Source: Plumapathes pennacea
Lineage: Eukaryota; Cnidaria; Anthozoa; Antipatharia; Myriopathidae
Direction of reading: 5' to 3'
Assembly (NCBI GenBank): GCA_964036295.1
Contig: OZ038467.1
Coordinates: 1,059,501-1,123,500 of the forward strand
DNA: 64,000 nucleotides
The translations under genes were made by a program, and so were the position numbers. The notes beneath the pieces are model-generated. The model ran no database searches and was not told where the DNA came from. It worked only from the letters and a program-made list of their open reading frames with translations. How positions within the stretch are numbered: position 1 is the stretch's first letter; each line of letters starts with the position of its first letter. Positions 1-41,250 of the stretch are shown here, piece by piece.

Positions 1-11760
<11,760 letters not shown>

Positions 11761-12653
11761 GGTACAGAATGATGGCGCTACTACATTATAGGTGTCTTAT
11801 TTTTTTCTATGAGAAAGACTTGTCAGCCATCAACACCGACTCGTTCGCCGGCCTGCTGCAGCAAAACACCACACACCTTCGTCGCTTCCTCTTCGTTGGC
11901 TTGTGACGTGACGTCGCATCGCCTCGCTTCCGTGACAGGCTCTCGCGATGCGTGATGGGAAAAGTTCTGACGCGGGAAAACTCGCAACAAAATTTGCGCG
12001 CGGGGCAGCAAAAACTCCAGAGATAAAGTACTACCAATCAGCATAAATTAATTTTCTTTAAACCCATTATTGGCCAGAAAACCCCCAAAGACGGGCGGGG
12101 ATTTTGTCGTTTTGGTCTGTAATAGAGTAGCAGATAACCTTTGTTTTGACTATATTTAGTCTGAATAGGGCGCAATACAATCAAATACAAGTTTCGCTGA
12201 TTACATCACCAACATTAATTTATGCTATCTGAACTCAAATCCAGTGTTATCAAATTCACGAATGCGTCAAGTTAACCTGCGTCAGAACTGGAGAAACGTT
12301 TTTCGCAAGCAAGGAGGGGGAGAAACTATCTTCTGTTTGGCACATAATTACACAACAGTCCTTTGATTTTATGATTAGACTTTCAAAAAGGAATAAAAAA
12401 CCTAAAAAAAAAATGACGACGTGGACTATGTAAGTATCAATAATCATTCGCTTTTTCATTTTTTTACCCTAACCACGAGATAAAATACTAATCTTACATG
12501 CACTTTGCAAAAGGCGCTTTGCAAACGTTCACGCTCTCAGGTTGAAAAAGGTGCATCACTAAGTCATTCGCTGCACTAAAAAAATGAACTACTTTCTGAA
12601 TGACTTTTTGGATCCAAACTGGGTACAAGCATGAGAACGAGGCCTGCCGAGGT
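11761..12653. promoter_or_regulatory. USP32 5' flank / ABCB9 3' flank
   Basis: This 0.9 kb lies between the USP32 start codon and the ABCB9 stop. It must hold the USP32 promoter. A CG-rich patch with TGACGTGACGTCGC lies near 11905-11920 (CRE-like words), and the sequence turns AT-rich from 12040. No further gene is visible. Confidence 0.45.
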
Positions 12654-21807
<9,154 letters not shown>

Positions 21808-22493
21808 TCTGAGGGGAGAACACAAAAACTAAGACACTATTGAGTTCTTGAAGCAGTTCACTTCTGAGTGATCAGCTTCTATTCTCTTTTTACTTCTCTT
21901 ACTAGAGATATTTTAGGAACTGATCAATAGCCCATTACTATTGTCATTTTCTGTCGACTCATCAACATAATCAATGATGTAATACACGAGAAAATTTTGT
22001 TTTTACTTTTTAAATTTTGTTTTTGTTTTTTTATTGCTAGAATACATATATAAGCACAACTATTTCTCAGTGTACTAAAAAAGTATTGAATGTACAAAAA
22101 TGGATCAACTACTTAATATAATACTCAAATTCACAGTAGTTCATGCAGCATAATTCGATCAGTGCAGACAGGACAGTTCATCTCATCAAGTACGCATGGG
22201 CCTAATTCTGATTTTATACACATATCTTAGCAGCTCTGATTCTTAGAAGCGTCGATAAAAGGTTTTGTGAATGACAAATTTCAACTTTCCCGTTGCTACA
22301 TTTCATAGGACGCAGAAACCAAAACCAAACTGCATTTTGCACAGCGCGCGTACGCGTAGAAATAGTTTCGGGAGAATAAGGAACTTAGAATAACATTCAT
22401 GTGGCTCCTGTGGGCATGAAAGCCGCCATTTTGTTTGAGAAACCACTGTAAAAATGCCACGATAGTTGAGAATAACACCTTGCTTCGACTTAC

Positions 22494-22570
22494 CCAAAGC
22501 GCAGGGACCGGCGACTGACACAACTGGTGCGCGCGCTTCGCAATCCCTCAAAATGAGGTGACGTCAGCGG
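22494..22570 (-). promoter_or_regulatory. Probable ABCB9 5' UTR exon and CRE-containing promoter
   Basis: On the minus strand GCTTTGG|GTAAGTCG forms a strong donor at 22494/22493. It would splice to the acceptor just before the coding exon at 21808. Upstream lies the palindromic CRE octamer TGACGTCA at 22559-22566. An AAAATGGCGGC YY1-type word lies at about 22425-22435. The exon start is inferred, not seen. The CRE is inside the left arm of the inverted-repeat element. Confidence 0.5.
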
Positions 22571-24794
22571 GTTTTTCCGAACATTGAAACCCGAGTGCGA
22601 ACAATGCATCGGAATGGTTTTCGTATCGAGAGAGGAAATATGCAATATAAAGCACAAAGAACGTTCAAATTGCGTTTATCGTACATGCTAACTTTTCTCC
22701 CAGCTCACGAAATAGCATTTCACAACAAAATTATGAATAATTACTTCGGAACTCAACCGGCCTCCTTTTCACGGATGGCTGATCATAGTTTCTCGCTCGC
22801 AGACGCTCGTCGCAATCCCTCAAAACGTGGCGAGACAAAGCAGAAATTGTTAGATCAATCTGATCAGTCTCCGGTCGTGAACGGGTGAATGTTTTACGAT
22901 GATCTTTAGAATTATTAAGATGATGTCGGCATTCAGTTTTCTCGTGTAAATTTGAACTGCAGCTGAAAATTGCATGGAAAGTATCTTTTCACGGATGGCT
23001 GATTATGTCGATCGAAATCCGTCAAAAGGATGGCACACCGCCGCGCAAACAAAACCGCGGGAATTATAAGGGAAGTCCACAGGACGACTCAGGGCCTCTT
23101 CATGTGAGCCCGGTTACCGAGATCTCGCCCTCCCACTATTTCCTTTGTAAAAATTTCGATGTATTCATATGAGAGGGCGGGCTAGCCCGGTTACCGAGAT
23201 CTCGGTCTTTGCGACCGGGATCTCGGTTAACGATTGGAAAAAACTTTTGCATCATGGATACTTTATCTTGGTTACCTGGGCTGAAATTTCCCATATGAAC
23301 ACACGACCGGACTGGCCCGGTTGACCGAGCCAGCCCGGTCAACCGGCTCATATGAAGAGGCCCTCATCAGTGGATGTGATTTCTCAAGCTAATGGCCGCT
23401 TCTATGCTTGTCCAAGAAAAATGACAAGTTTCAGAGCAACGAGTTCTTATTTCGAAGCGAAATTATCGGAAAGATCTGGCTTCGTGAGAGACTTAAAGGC
23501 AGCGGAGGCGATTATTCGCGAGTATGAGACAGCGACAACAACAAAGTTTGCTTGCTTCAAGGTGAATAAGCGCTTCTGATGCAATGCAGGGAATTCATAA
23601 ACAAATGCTAGCACCTTAGCGAGTAAAGGCAAGAGTGTGGAGCCACGAAAGAGAAACGCTCATTCCGAGGGGAATAACAAATCAAGTTCTTTTTCTATTA
23701 TTCACTTTGACCTTATGAACACGCAACTTTTAAAACGCTCTCCAAAGTGGAGATTTTGTAAACGCAATTTCATAGTGTGTACGGGCAAAACAGGATTTTT
23801 CCAAAACCAGTCGTGACTCCCATATAAAAATCACAATTTTGAACTGAAATAGCGACAGTTCGCAACATTTTGGTTTATGAATAGCACCCCTCATACACTG
23901 CCTGGCGATGCACATTTCCGGAACAACCAAAACATGTTGTATCCATTGAAAATTGATCCGCGCATGTTTTGCACACATTTCTTGTGAAACCATTCTTTGC
24001 AACCGTCACACTCTGCGCATCAAAGTTCGGGATTTTTAGCGTCACTCTTTTTTCCACAGCATCCTCCACTCGCAGATGAGAGGGCCTTTATGAGTGCAAA
24101 ATCGTAAGGCTTGTGGGATGTGGCTTAATTTACATAATCAGAATACTGCACACTGTGCTGGTAAGCTGAAGCTACAGAATAGGGCACAAAGGTCACGGTG
24201 GTAGCGGGATTAACCCTTGATCTACCAAAAGAAAAAAGAAGTGTGAGCCTAAGTAATAGCAGCCATGGCCAGACTTTCTGAGTGCACACAGGTTTTCTCT
24301 GCTGTACCTCAGGCTGGTTTTTGGTAAGTGGGAACGGCTGGAACTGTTCATCTTTGATGCATTTCAGCAAATGCCGTCTAAATGCCGACATCATCTTGAT
24401 AATTCTAAAGATCCTCAGGCCGTAAAACATTCACCCGTTCACGACCGGAGACTGATCAGATTGATCTAACAATTTCTGCTTTGTCTCGCCACGTTTTGAG
24501 GGATTGCGACGAGCGTCTGCGAGCGAGAAACTATGATCAGCCATCCGTGAAAAGGAGGCCGGTTGAGTTCCGAAGTAATTATTCATAATTTTGTTGTGAA
24601 ATGCTATTTCGTGAGCTGGGAGAAAAGTTAGCATGTACGATAAACGCAATTTGAACGTTCTTTGTGCTTTATATTGCATATTTCCTCTCTCGATACGAAA
24701 ACCATTCCGATGCATTGTTCGCACTCGGGTTTCAATGTTCGGAAAAACCCGCTGACGTCACCTCATTTTGAGGGATTGCGAAGCGCGCGCACCA
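22525..24794. mobile_element. 2.27-kb element with about 370-410 bp terminal inverted repeats
   Basis: The left end TGGTGCGCGCGCTTCGC and its exact reverse complement at 24778-24794 bound the element. The arms are identical by eye for about 370 bp (22525-22898 and 24422-24794). They remain similar to about 22945 and 24380 after a small indel. Subterminal words recur: 'cgcaatccctcaaaa' twice per arm and 'ttttcacggatggctgat' at 22777 and 22985. No transposase domain was recognised in the roughly 1.4-kb centre, only short open frames. No convincing target duplication was found (aac versus tac flanks). It lies between the ABCB9 5' end and the MIOX 3' end. Confidence 0.82.
23092..23363. mobile_element. 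Nested 272-bp foldback MITE
   Basis: The left end GGGCCTCTTCATGTGAGCC and the right end GGCTCATATGAAGAGGCCC are inverted repeats. They are flanked by TCA at 23089-23091 and 23364-23366 (3-bp target duplication). Interior holds repeated 'cccggttaccgagatctcg' words. It interrupts the larger inverted-repeat element, so it is younger. Confidence 0.78.
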
Positions 24795-25348
24795 TACAGG
24801 TGAGCTCCCTTTGTACATACCAAAAATCAGCAAATATTAACATATAGCAAAAAAAAAGGCATATCCAGCAAAAATCTTTTATTATGTACAGATCCTGACT
24901 AGAAAATATAAATTTTATTGTACATTTTATGGTTATATACATACCAGAACTGTACATTATTATTGCTTATGCAATCTGACCCTTACTTCTTGAGCCATCA
25001 CATGGAAAAACAAGACAACACTATACCATGCACCCTACATACACTGAAAGGATGACTCCCACATAAAGTTTTAAACCCATTCAGCTGTGCAAAGGTTATG
25101 AATATGATTATAACCTGCCAAGCAAGGATGTCCCATATAAAGTTTTAAACCATTCAGCTGTGCAGAGGTTAGGAATAGAATATTTTTATATTTTTATATT
25201 TTTAGTTCATATTCTTGTTTTTGTTGTTGTCTTCTTCTTTTTTTCTTTTTCTTTTTTTTTTTTTTTTTTTTATAAAAATTGCAAAAAAAAAAAAAACTTC
25301 CTGCTGTGGTACAGGTTTGTTGATTTCACTCCTCTAGGAGTGGTAATT

Positions 25349-28300
25349 TCACCAACAAAGCTCCCCAGGGCAATACTTGTCAATCAGCATCTGGTAGTAC
25401 GGTGTAAGAGCTTTGACATCTGGAACTTCATCAGATTTGGAGTACAGGTCGAATTTGCTGAAGACAAAACATAACAATACCATCATTTAGCTGCAGCCAT
25501 ATTTTACTTACACCAAGACTGTCTTGCTTTTTTGTCTCTACTTTTCACTCCCAAGAGTGATCAACTTCAGTTTTCAGTTTCTTGCCAGAGATATTGATAA
25601 AGTTTGGAGAATTTGGCTTTTGATAACTTGCTCAGACAAAAGCTGAATATTTCACTATCAACTCTTGCTATATCACCCATAAATGTTCTTCAAAAAGTTG
25701 AGAGAATGTCTTTTGAGCCATATCCACATCTCTTTTTTTTTTTTTTTTCATAGAGAATAGTGTTGATATGGCATTAAAGAAAGGGGTATCACGGTAATTC
25801 TGACTCAATTTTTTTGGCAAAAATCAGCTTCCCCTCTGAAATTTTCCACTCCACTCCCTGAGATCAAACTCAATATTTTCTTTGATGAGTGGGCCCAGGC
25901 CCCATAGCTTTAATCTGAAAATAATGCTACGGTCAGCATCTGCGCTGGTCAGTGCCTATGCTTACTTGAATTCTTTAATCCATTTTAGCATCTCTTTGTC
26001 ACGGTCGTTGGTCAGGTACTCATATTCTCCACTGCAGTGCCATGGATAGAAGGAGTGGTATCTAATGCAATACAGTCCCTGATATAGAAAAACAACAGGT
26101 GAGATGATCCCTCATAATATAATATTTATATTATTTATATTATTAGAGGAAACCCCAGGTGTTGGGACAAACTGGTATTAAATTGTTGGCAATATAGTCT
26201 AAATTGAAAATTTGTTTAAAAAAAAGTAGAAAAACTATAGATATTATTTTCTGAAAAAAATGGATAGATGTATGTGCAATTTTGGGATCTGAATTTTGCA
26301 GGTGCTACCATCTTGGATTATGTGATGTTCCACGACTGCTCCTATTGTTAGAAAACAATGAGCCTATTGTTTTCCCCCCTGCTGCATTTCAAAGAAGGGT
26401 GGCAAATGGCAAAATAAAATAAAAAACAAATGCTCAGTAGATTACTGGGAAGGCAGTGGAGCCCTCAAATTTTGGTTGAATGTATGAGGAGAATTGACCA
26501 CTTTCAGGAAAAATATAATTACTTCTTCTGGTATATTGCATCCATTGCCAGTTAGGATGCGGTACATGTATTCTGCAAGAGAATGCAATGCATCAGCTTC
26601 ACTCACGAATTAAACTCCCCAATCAGGACAAAACAAATAAGGGAAAATTGACTCAGAAAATCAAACACTTGACTTTCTGAGACAGTTTTCAGCCTGTATA
26701 TGACATTTCTGGGCTGTCACTCTTATGCAAATGTTGTATTGGAACCATTGCTTCTTATTGGATGAGTAATTTGATCTTCAGTTCCCTGAATACCTTGCAG
26801 TGCTATAATTCAGCAAAGTATGTGAATTTTTTTTTTTCAGCAATATGTACAGTATTTGCAGTGACCAGTGACCAAAGTATGGTAATAATAAATAAATAAA
26901 ACAACCATATCGAGGCTCCTTGTTCTTTCTCTGAATTATTGTCTAGTAATACAGTACATACCATCATGTCCCCATGACATGAACACTTTGTCCAACCCAC
27001 AGTTTGGTTCATAAATTCCATACTTGGTGCTGTTGCAGAGAAATATTGAAGAGGCTAAGAATTAACATACAATAAATTTGGTTTTTGATGCCAATCTCTC
27101 AAAAAAACATGCCTGGAAAAATAATCATCTTATGTACAGTACCTATACTCTGGAACTTTGGCATCAGGATTATCTACCAGTAACTCAGAGAACACTATAT
27201 GCTCTGAGAACTTGCATCCAAGTGGGAATGTGTCACCAACAACACTAAACTGAGGCTCCCCCCACAAGGCCATCACTTTGCCGAGATCATGGACAAGCCC
27301 AGTCAGCTGGAGCCAGTCCTTGTCTGGGTGCTCCTTGCGAATTCGCTCTGCTGTCTGGAATGCATGCATGGAGTTTGGCAGGTCCGTATCAGGGTCTGAC
27401 TCGTCTACCAGGGCATCCAACATAAACACGGCATCCATGATGGTCATCTTACACTTATCAAGAGCTCCCCAGTACTTGATCTGCCGCAGTACAAACACAC
27501 AGACATTGAACATGACAACACTGGGAGGGAGGGGGGACAGGAGTATAGACTCTGTTCAAACTCTCAAAGAAGAACAAAACTTACTTTGCTCTTCACATAG
27601 TCTACTGTCTGGTTTGCATGCATGTTCCTGTAAGTATTTTTGATGACATCTGTTTGTAGGTTGACATCAAAATTCCTAAATTCTGATGCATCCTGCTTGT
27701 CTGTCCTTGACACACTTGACTTGAATTCATTGTACTCATTATACTTTTGCTCTGGACGATATTCCTGCGACGGGTCCACAAGAGAAACCTGTGATAGTAA
27801 AAAATTCAATAATATTGTCTACAGTAGATACCTACCAGGTACTGAGCTGAGGCATGTTGGACACGCTAGAATGTTTTTCACAATATTATTTTGAGACATT
27901 AAAAGATTGCTTCGACATAACTATGACGATAACAAAAATCACATGCCTTATGACGTCACCTTGCACGAACCAAAATATTTTCCGGTTTCCCCCAAACTTT
28001 CCGAAAATTTTGTGTTCGATCAGCTGTTTGAGAGATACAGTGGTCATCTTCAGCTCAAAGATCCTACAGAAGAGACCATTCTTTTCGAAAAATTTCATGG
28101 CGGTCATGCCGGATGCGTGTAGACCGTGTCGTCGGTCGCCATTTTTTTTTTCCCGAGCCTTTTTCTTTAGTGAGTCGTCGAAACAGATAATAGAAGAAGA
28201 AACAAAAATCCTCTGGTGTGCCTAGAAACCTTTAGTCAGCTGAAACCACATTATCGGTCCATAGAACTAGCGGCATTCTTCATTAAATCCTGAACTCAGC

Positions 28301-28404
28301 TTGTCGACCCTCAATCCACTGAGACATTCGTCGACAAAAACAAACGTGATTTACTTGTAACGCCGCGTTCTTACCTCTTTTTGTGTCGGAGGGCGGGGAG
28401 CCAT
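25349..28404 (-). CDS. MIOX: Myo-inositol oxygenase
   Basis: Cytosolic non-haem di-iron enzyme that oxidises myo-inositol to D-glucuronate, the first step of inositol catabolism. Seven exons sum to 912 nt, 303 aa (human about 285): 28375-28404, 27585-27788, 27143-27480, 26962-27029, 26523-26572, 25966-26078, 25349-25457. Family hallmarks appear in order: EFRNFD and [12 protein letters not shown], then [101 protein letters not shown] and YCPGELCW at the C terminus. Di-iron ligand positions ([22 protein letters not shown], the DLYSK region) look intact. The start [10 protein letters not shown] is short and poorly conserved, but its donor (GAG|GTAAG) and phase fit. Its 5' end faces the CAMKK 5' region. 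Confidence 0.95.
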
Positions 28405-31132
28405 TTCTTTACCCAAAGCTATTCAGAAGAAACCCTCGGAAAAATTGAGTCCATAACATAAAACGTAAAGATATTTTTGTGACGGTCACAAGTTTTTGTC
28501 GGACGCGGTAAACAAGCTAAACAGGTTATATACGGCAAAATTTACATCACGGAATCACGTGAAGCCGACTTGCATAATTTATGCATGATAAATACCCTGC
28601 ATTTTTATGGGGGAAAAGTAAAAAGGTGCTGCTCGCAGAAAGGATAGAGTCTTTACACAAATCCTCCTGGATATATTTTTAAAGTTCCGAGGACCACTGA
28701 GGTTTGCTCCCAGACTCCTTAGAGCGACCCATTTTTCACCCCTCCTCCTCCCCCTCCGTCACCCTTTAAACTGGCAGACAGACAGACAGACAGACAGTTT
28801 ATTCTACCAGAGCTAATAAAAAGATTACAATGTAAAGGGCATAAAAAGAAACACCCTTTTTATACCTGCAGAACGGGACCCATTCAGGTGGAGCCTTCAC
28901 CAGTTGTCCAGTTCTGTCGGAGAAAAATACAGTGTAATTCCCCCAACTGAGCACACAACAACACAGCTTGTTTTATCGTTTGGCCCAAACGAGAGGTTTA
29001 TTAGGCTAGGTACAAAGTAATCATAATCCGTACACCGTAGAAAATAAACCTCTCTATAAGCTCTAATGAAGGTGGGAGGGATGGGAGCGAAAATAACTTG
29101 CTTGCCCTCAGCCCACCCCAGCACCCGGGCCAGCACCCTTCCGCTTGCAATCGCACACTTTCCCTTCCCGCCTCCCGCTTTCGAAAACACCATTTTCAAT
29201 ACCTACATAAAAGGACAGATTCCCACCCCCTCCCCCTCCCCCTCCCCCTCCCCCCTCTCTCTATCCCTCTCTCTGAAGTTTGTTGATGTCGAGTCGCCAT
29301 GGTTGGCTCACTCACCAAAGGAAGATCACGTGACGGGAGCGCGGGTTTCCGATTCAAGCGGAATTCGGAGGCGTTAGAAAGAAAAGCTGCTGTTTATATG
29401 TGGCACTCCGCTTCTTTTGGTTGTAATGTCAGTCTGGCCGGTCATGGGTAATATCCCAGGCTGATCGCCTTTTTTTGAGGCTTCTTGTGAAGGTAAATAT
29501 GCGTATTTCTCCTGGTGACGATGATCGACTTCGCGTGGTTATTCAATAGTAGAACACTGTTGTTTGCGATTTCAGATATTTATCGTATTTGCCTCACATG
29601 AAGCTGTTGCGGTTTGGTATTCTGTAGATGATGGAGTGATTTTATTCCAGAACATGTCATTTACGCTTCAGGCAATTTAATAGAACGATTAATTTTGAGG
29701 CATTGAACTTTTAGTCTGAAAATTTATAATGTTTACTAAACAGTGTGCTTGTGTTTGTGTTCGCGATGACAGAATATATTACTAACGTTTATATATTTCG
29801 TTATTTCTTGTGTTCACGGCATCTCTGCTTGCTATTATCCTCACCTGTGTTGTCGAGTAATCGAGTAATCGATGAACAGGAAATGTGGTTTGTTCGACCG
29901 AAGTTAACGCAAAGTGGTTTCGAGTTAATTTGTGCGCGCTTTCCGATCGTACGTTTTGTTGTATTTTCAGGACATTGAACGTCACATAAAAACACATCAA
30001 GCAAAGGCGATAGTAGCTTTTATGATAGTTTAAATGCGCAAACTTTAAAGTTTCCTGCGCATAGGTTCATTCATTTGCGGATGGAAAATGTATGAAATAT
30101 ATGAACGGTTAATGATTTGATTATATGATTATCATTGATCGATCGTTAGTGTTCTTTGTTTTGTTTTGTTTTATCTGTGTGTGTGGTTCTTTTTTCTCTT
30201 TTTTTTTTTTTCTTTTTTGTTTTAGTTAGTGTTTTGTACATTTGGCTTTACAAAATGGCACCATTTCTGGAATAAAACAATGCCTTTTTGCATGCATAAG
30301 TAGACAGTTCTCACCAAGCCTGGCTCCAGAGCTTTTCCCACAACTGCTAGTGGAAAGCAACTTCAATTTTCCTTCTTCACTCTCCAACAGTCCTTATAGT
30401 CAGTTTGCTCATACAAAAGCTGATTGGGCAACCAATTCCCACTATATCAGTCATATATTTTCACCATTTTCTTCTTGATTGATTGAGTTGAAGGATTGTA
30501 GTTTGAGCTCGGGAGTGAAAGAGTTAATATTTGTTGACACCTGTCATGTAAGCATCATAATGAGATTTGTATCATCTGATACAAGTAGTTTTCTCTCACT
30601 TCTAAAGGGTGTTCTAGGCAACAAAAGCTCTGGTCAAACCAGGGGAGGTTTTCCCTTCTGAGTGTGTTCAACGTCTTAATACTCTTGACATGTGTTACAT
30701 TAGCCCTACACCTTATTTGGTATTAAAAAGTGTCTGTAAGAGTTTTCATGAAAGTGTGTTATTTGTTTACAAATCATGACTAAAATGTGATCAACAAAAA
30801 CAGTTTAGTTGTGGCCCAGAAGAGCCAGCAGATTAAGGATACCAGCTTTCATAACAGCTAGTAAATAATATTAAAACAAACAGTTCTCTCGAATGTGACT
30901 TATACCATTTTCAGGAAATCCAATTCTGGTAATGGACTGAATTCATCTGAAAAGCCTTGGGAATGCATTCTAAAAGATGCAGTTGACTGATAAACAGAGG
31001 TATTGTTGGCTTTGTGTGTTACTTTGTTATATGCACACTCCTGTATAGACAAGTCTCAGATCACAACATATGTTGACTGGCTAATAAATATGGAGCTGTT
31101 GTTAATGGTTTCAGTGACATTTGACTGTTAAA
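28405..31132. promoter_or_regulatory. Divergent MIOX/CAMKK intergenic region with a probable CAMKK 5' UTR exon
   Basis: MIOX runs left from 28404 and CAMKK runs right from 31133. A CAMKK leader exon probably ends at 29492 (TGTGAAG|GTAAAT) and splices to the acceptor TTTCAG before 31115. A (CAGA)n run lies near 28774-28797 and a CTCCCC run near 29222-29253. A dispersed repeat copy occupies roughly 30270-30530. No gene is recognised here; small open frames look random. Confidence 0.45.
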
Positions 31133-39262
<8,130 letters not shown>

Positions 39263-39880
39263 ACTACGAAACTTCCTTTTCTTCTCGTAAAGAGACAGCC
39301 TGCGGCTGAAGCCACACCCCAGACCGCGTACTAAGAAAGGGAGGATTGGGAAGGAGTCCCAATCATTGAGCGAGTCTGGTTACTCCTTTTGCGTGGTTAC
39401 TTCGTAAGGGAATTTTTTTTGCAGGCACAAAGGGCCGCTAATGGAATATATAGACTTTACGTTGATATGCATATTTGCACGGCGTTTGGAATTTACGTGT
39501 TCGGCTAAATCTGAGTATTTGATACTTCAAACGAAATTGCACGAATGATCACATATTTCCAAAGTTATAATTATTTTGTATGTAATATCTGAAGCTTCAG
39601 GCGCACACAGCTTTGCAACTGAATTATTTTTATTGTAGTCTTACTTTAAACCTGTCTGATTTCGGACGCTTAGGCGTATGAAGGCGTGCGAATTCCACGC
39701 TACCTTTCCATAACGTTTCCAGACCTGGAAAAACACTTTCCAAATGTCATGATTTTCCACGAGGATGACAATGGATTGATTTATATAATGCATAGTCCAC
39801 ATCCAAATGCGCTTTACACTTTTTTACAGTTACTCAAAATTGGTATGTATATACAACGCCGAGGGGATTTCCCAAGTTTT

Positions 39881-40040
39881 CTCAAGATGTGTGCGGGACT
39901 CGTGTTGTGGGTTGGGAGCCGGGTGGGGACGTAATGTCGACTACGTACAGCTCCACAGCCGGCATTCGAACCCCGGGTCGCACTGGTGGGAACTCGACCA
40001 TCTTGCCTCCAAATTGGGTGTGAATACTGCACGAGTGGCT
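39881..40040 (-). repeat. Possible tRNA-derived SINE head
   Basis: On the minus strand, a B-box-like GGGGTTCGAATGCC (39961-39974) follows an A-box-like ATGGTCGAGTTCCC (39986-40003) at tRNA-like spacing. No full cloverleaf can be drawn, so this is not called a tRNA gene. Confidence 0.35.
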
Positions 40041-40851
40041 GTTGCTGTTCGAATTCAAATCGACACTTTTCGCACATCGCGCAACTGGTGGGTGCGAATG
40101 AATTCGGGGAAGCTATCTCCGAATAAGATCTTTGTAGGATCTGATTTCTTTGCAAAAAATAGGAGTGGTATTCCAGTGGTGCAATTCGACAAAATATTAA
40201 GCTAGAAGTTTCCCGATGTTGGTTTGATCTTTCCAAATCCATGAAATGGTACCTGTAGTATTTTTTTTAGTAGATCACATACCTAGCAACCAAGAAGAGT
40301 CAAATCAAACAGGAAGGGTCCTTTTTTTTTCTTTCCCGACAGCTCATTAGTACTTTGAAGTGGAAAGTCAGCTTAAAGAATCATTGAAACAATTGAAAAT
40401 TATACGCGATGAGAAAAAGAATTGTAAATAAGTCTATAACTGGTTGAATCAGTTGAAAAAGGCAAAAGTGTGTAGCAGTCGGTTTGTTTTGTTCTTAGTC
40501 TGTTGACGTGTGCGTACTAAATAGATTATTATTCCTGTAATTTTCCATTGGCTCTTTCCTGTTTTAAGGGAACAAGGATGTGTATAGGAGACAGAACCAA
40601 CAATATTGCCTTTGCTAATTGTTCTAGCTGCCTTCTATCATATTTCCAATAAAACGACTTTTAAACCTATCATGGGAACAGTTACAAGACGGTCAAGCAA
40701 CACATTCTTGGCGGCGTTCATACATTCTACGTTTTATCACTAAACCGGCGCGGGTCAAAACGACATCTCGCAATGTCTATTGTACGCCGCGCCACTGCAT
40801 GCTGCTTTTATTGTCCTGAATCACATGTATGAGTCAATTCCAACTGCAGGC

Positions 40852-41250
40852 ACCCCCTCGACAAACCCCGGGCGTTTGACTCCAGTTCCGCTCCGCATAG
40901 CCGGGCATTTGACTAACAACAAGATGTTGGTCAGTGGTCAGGATGTAAAGGATTTCGTCATCTGTTCCTTCGCGCACGTCTTGGCGCTCTTGTTGGTGAC
41001 TGTGTACGTGAAACTATTTGGATTTGCAACTGTTTGTGGTGATAGTTACTTTCCACCGACTGAACTCTGTCCTTCGTTGTTTGACAACGTATCCGGTAAC
41101 TGTTTCTTCAATGAAAAGAGCGCCGCCGGTTTTTTGTAGGCCGTGGAGCCCAACCGGAGGAGCATTTGACCCGCGTGTTTTTTTGCCTGCACGGTGGGGC
41201 ATTTGATCTAAAGTTTTCAAAAAAAGTCAAATACCCGGGGGTAGGGGGAG
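40852..41250. mobile_element. MITE-like element with CCCCGGG(C/T)(G/A)TTTGACT ends
   Basis: The left end 'accccctcgacaaaccccgggcgtttgact' and the right end 'agtcaaatacccgggggtaggggg' are imperfect inverted repeats, with extra 'gggcatttgac' words inside. It abuts the LINE remnant. No coding domain was recognised. Confidence 0.5.

Noticed and set aside
21808..21825. ABCB9 start at 21825 (MCSPLR...)
   Set aside because: A splice acceptor TCTCCCCTCAG ends just before base 21808, so the start is the ATG at 21805-21807.
22595..24724. Two identical 97-codon frames on opposite strands
   Set aside because: They are mirror images caused by the inverted-repeat arms; no known domain and no splice context.
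28897..29377. Overlapping frames on both strands in the MIOX/CAMKK interval
   Set aside because: Driven by CTCCCC-rich sequence, with no family resemblance or splice support.
39961..40003. tRNA gene
   Set aside because: B-box-like and A-box-like words only; no acceptor stem or anticodon arm could be folded.
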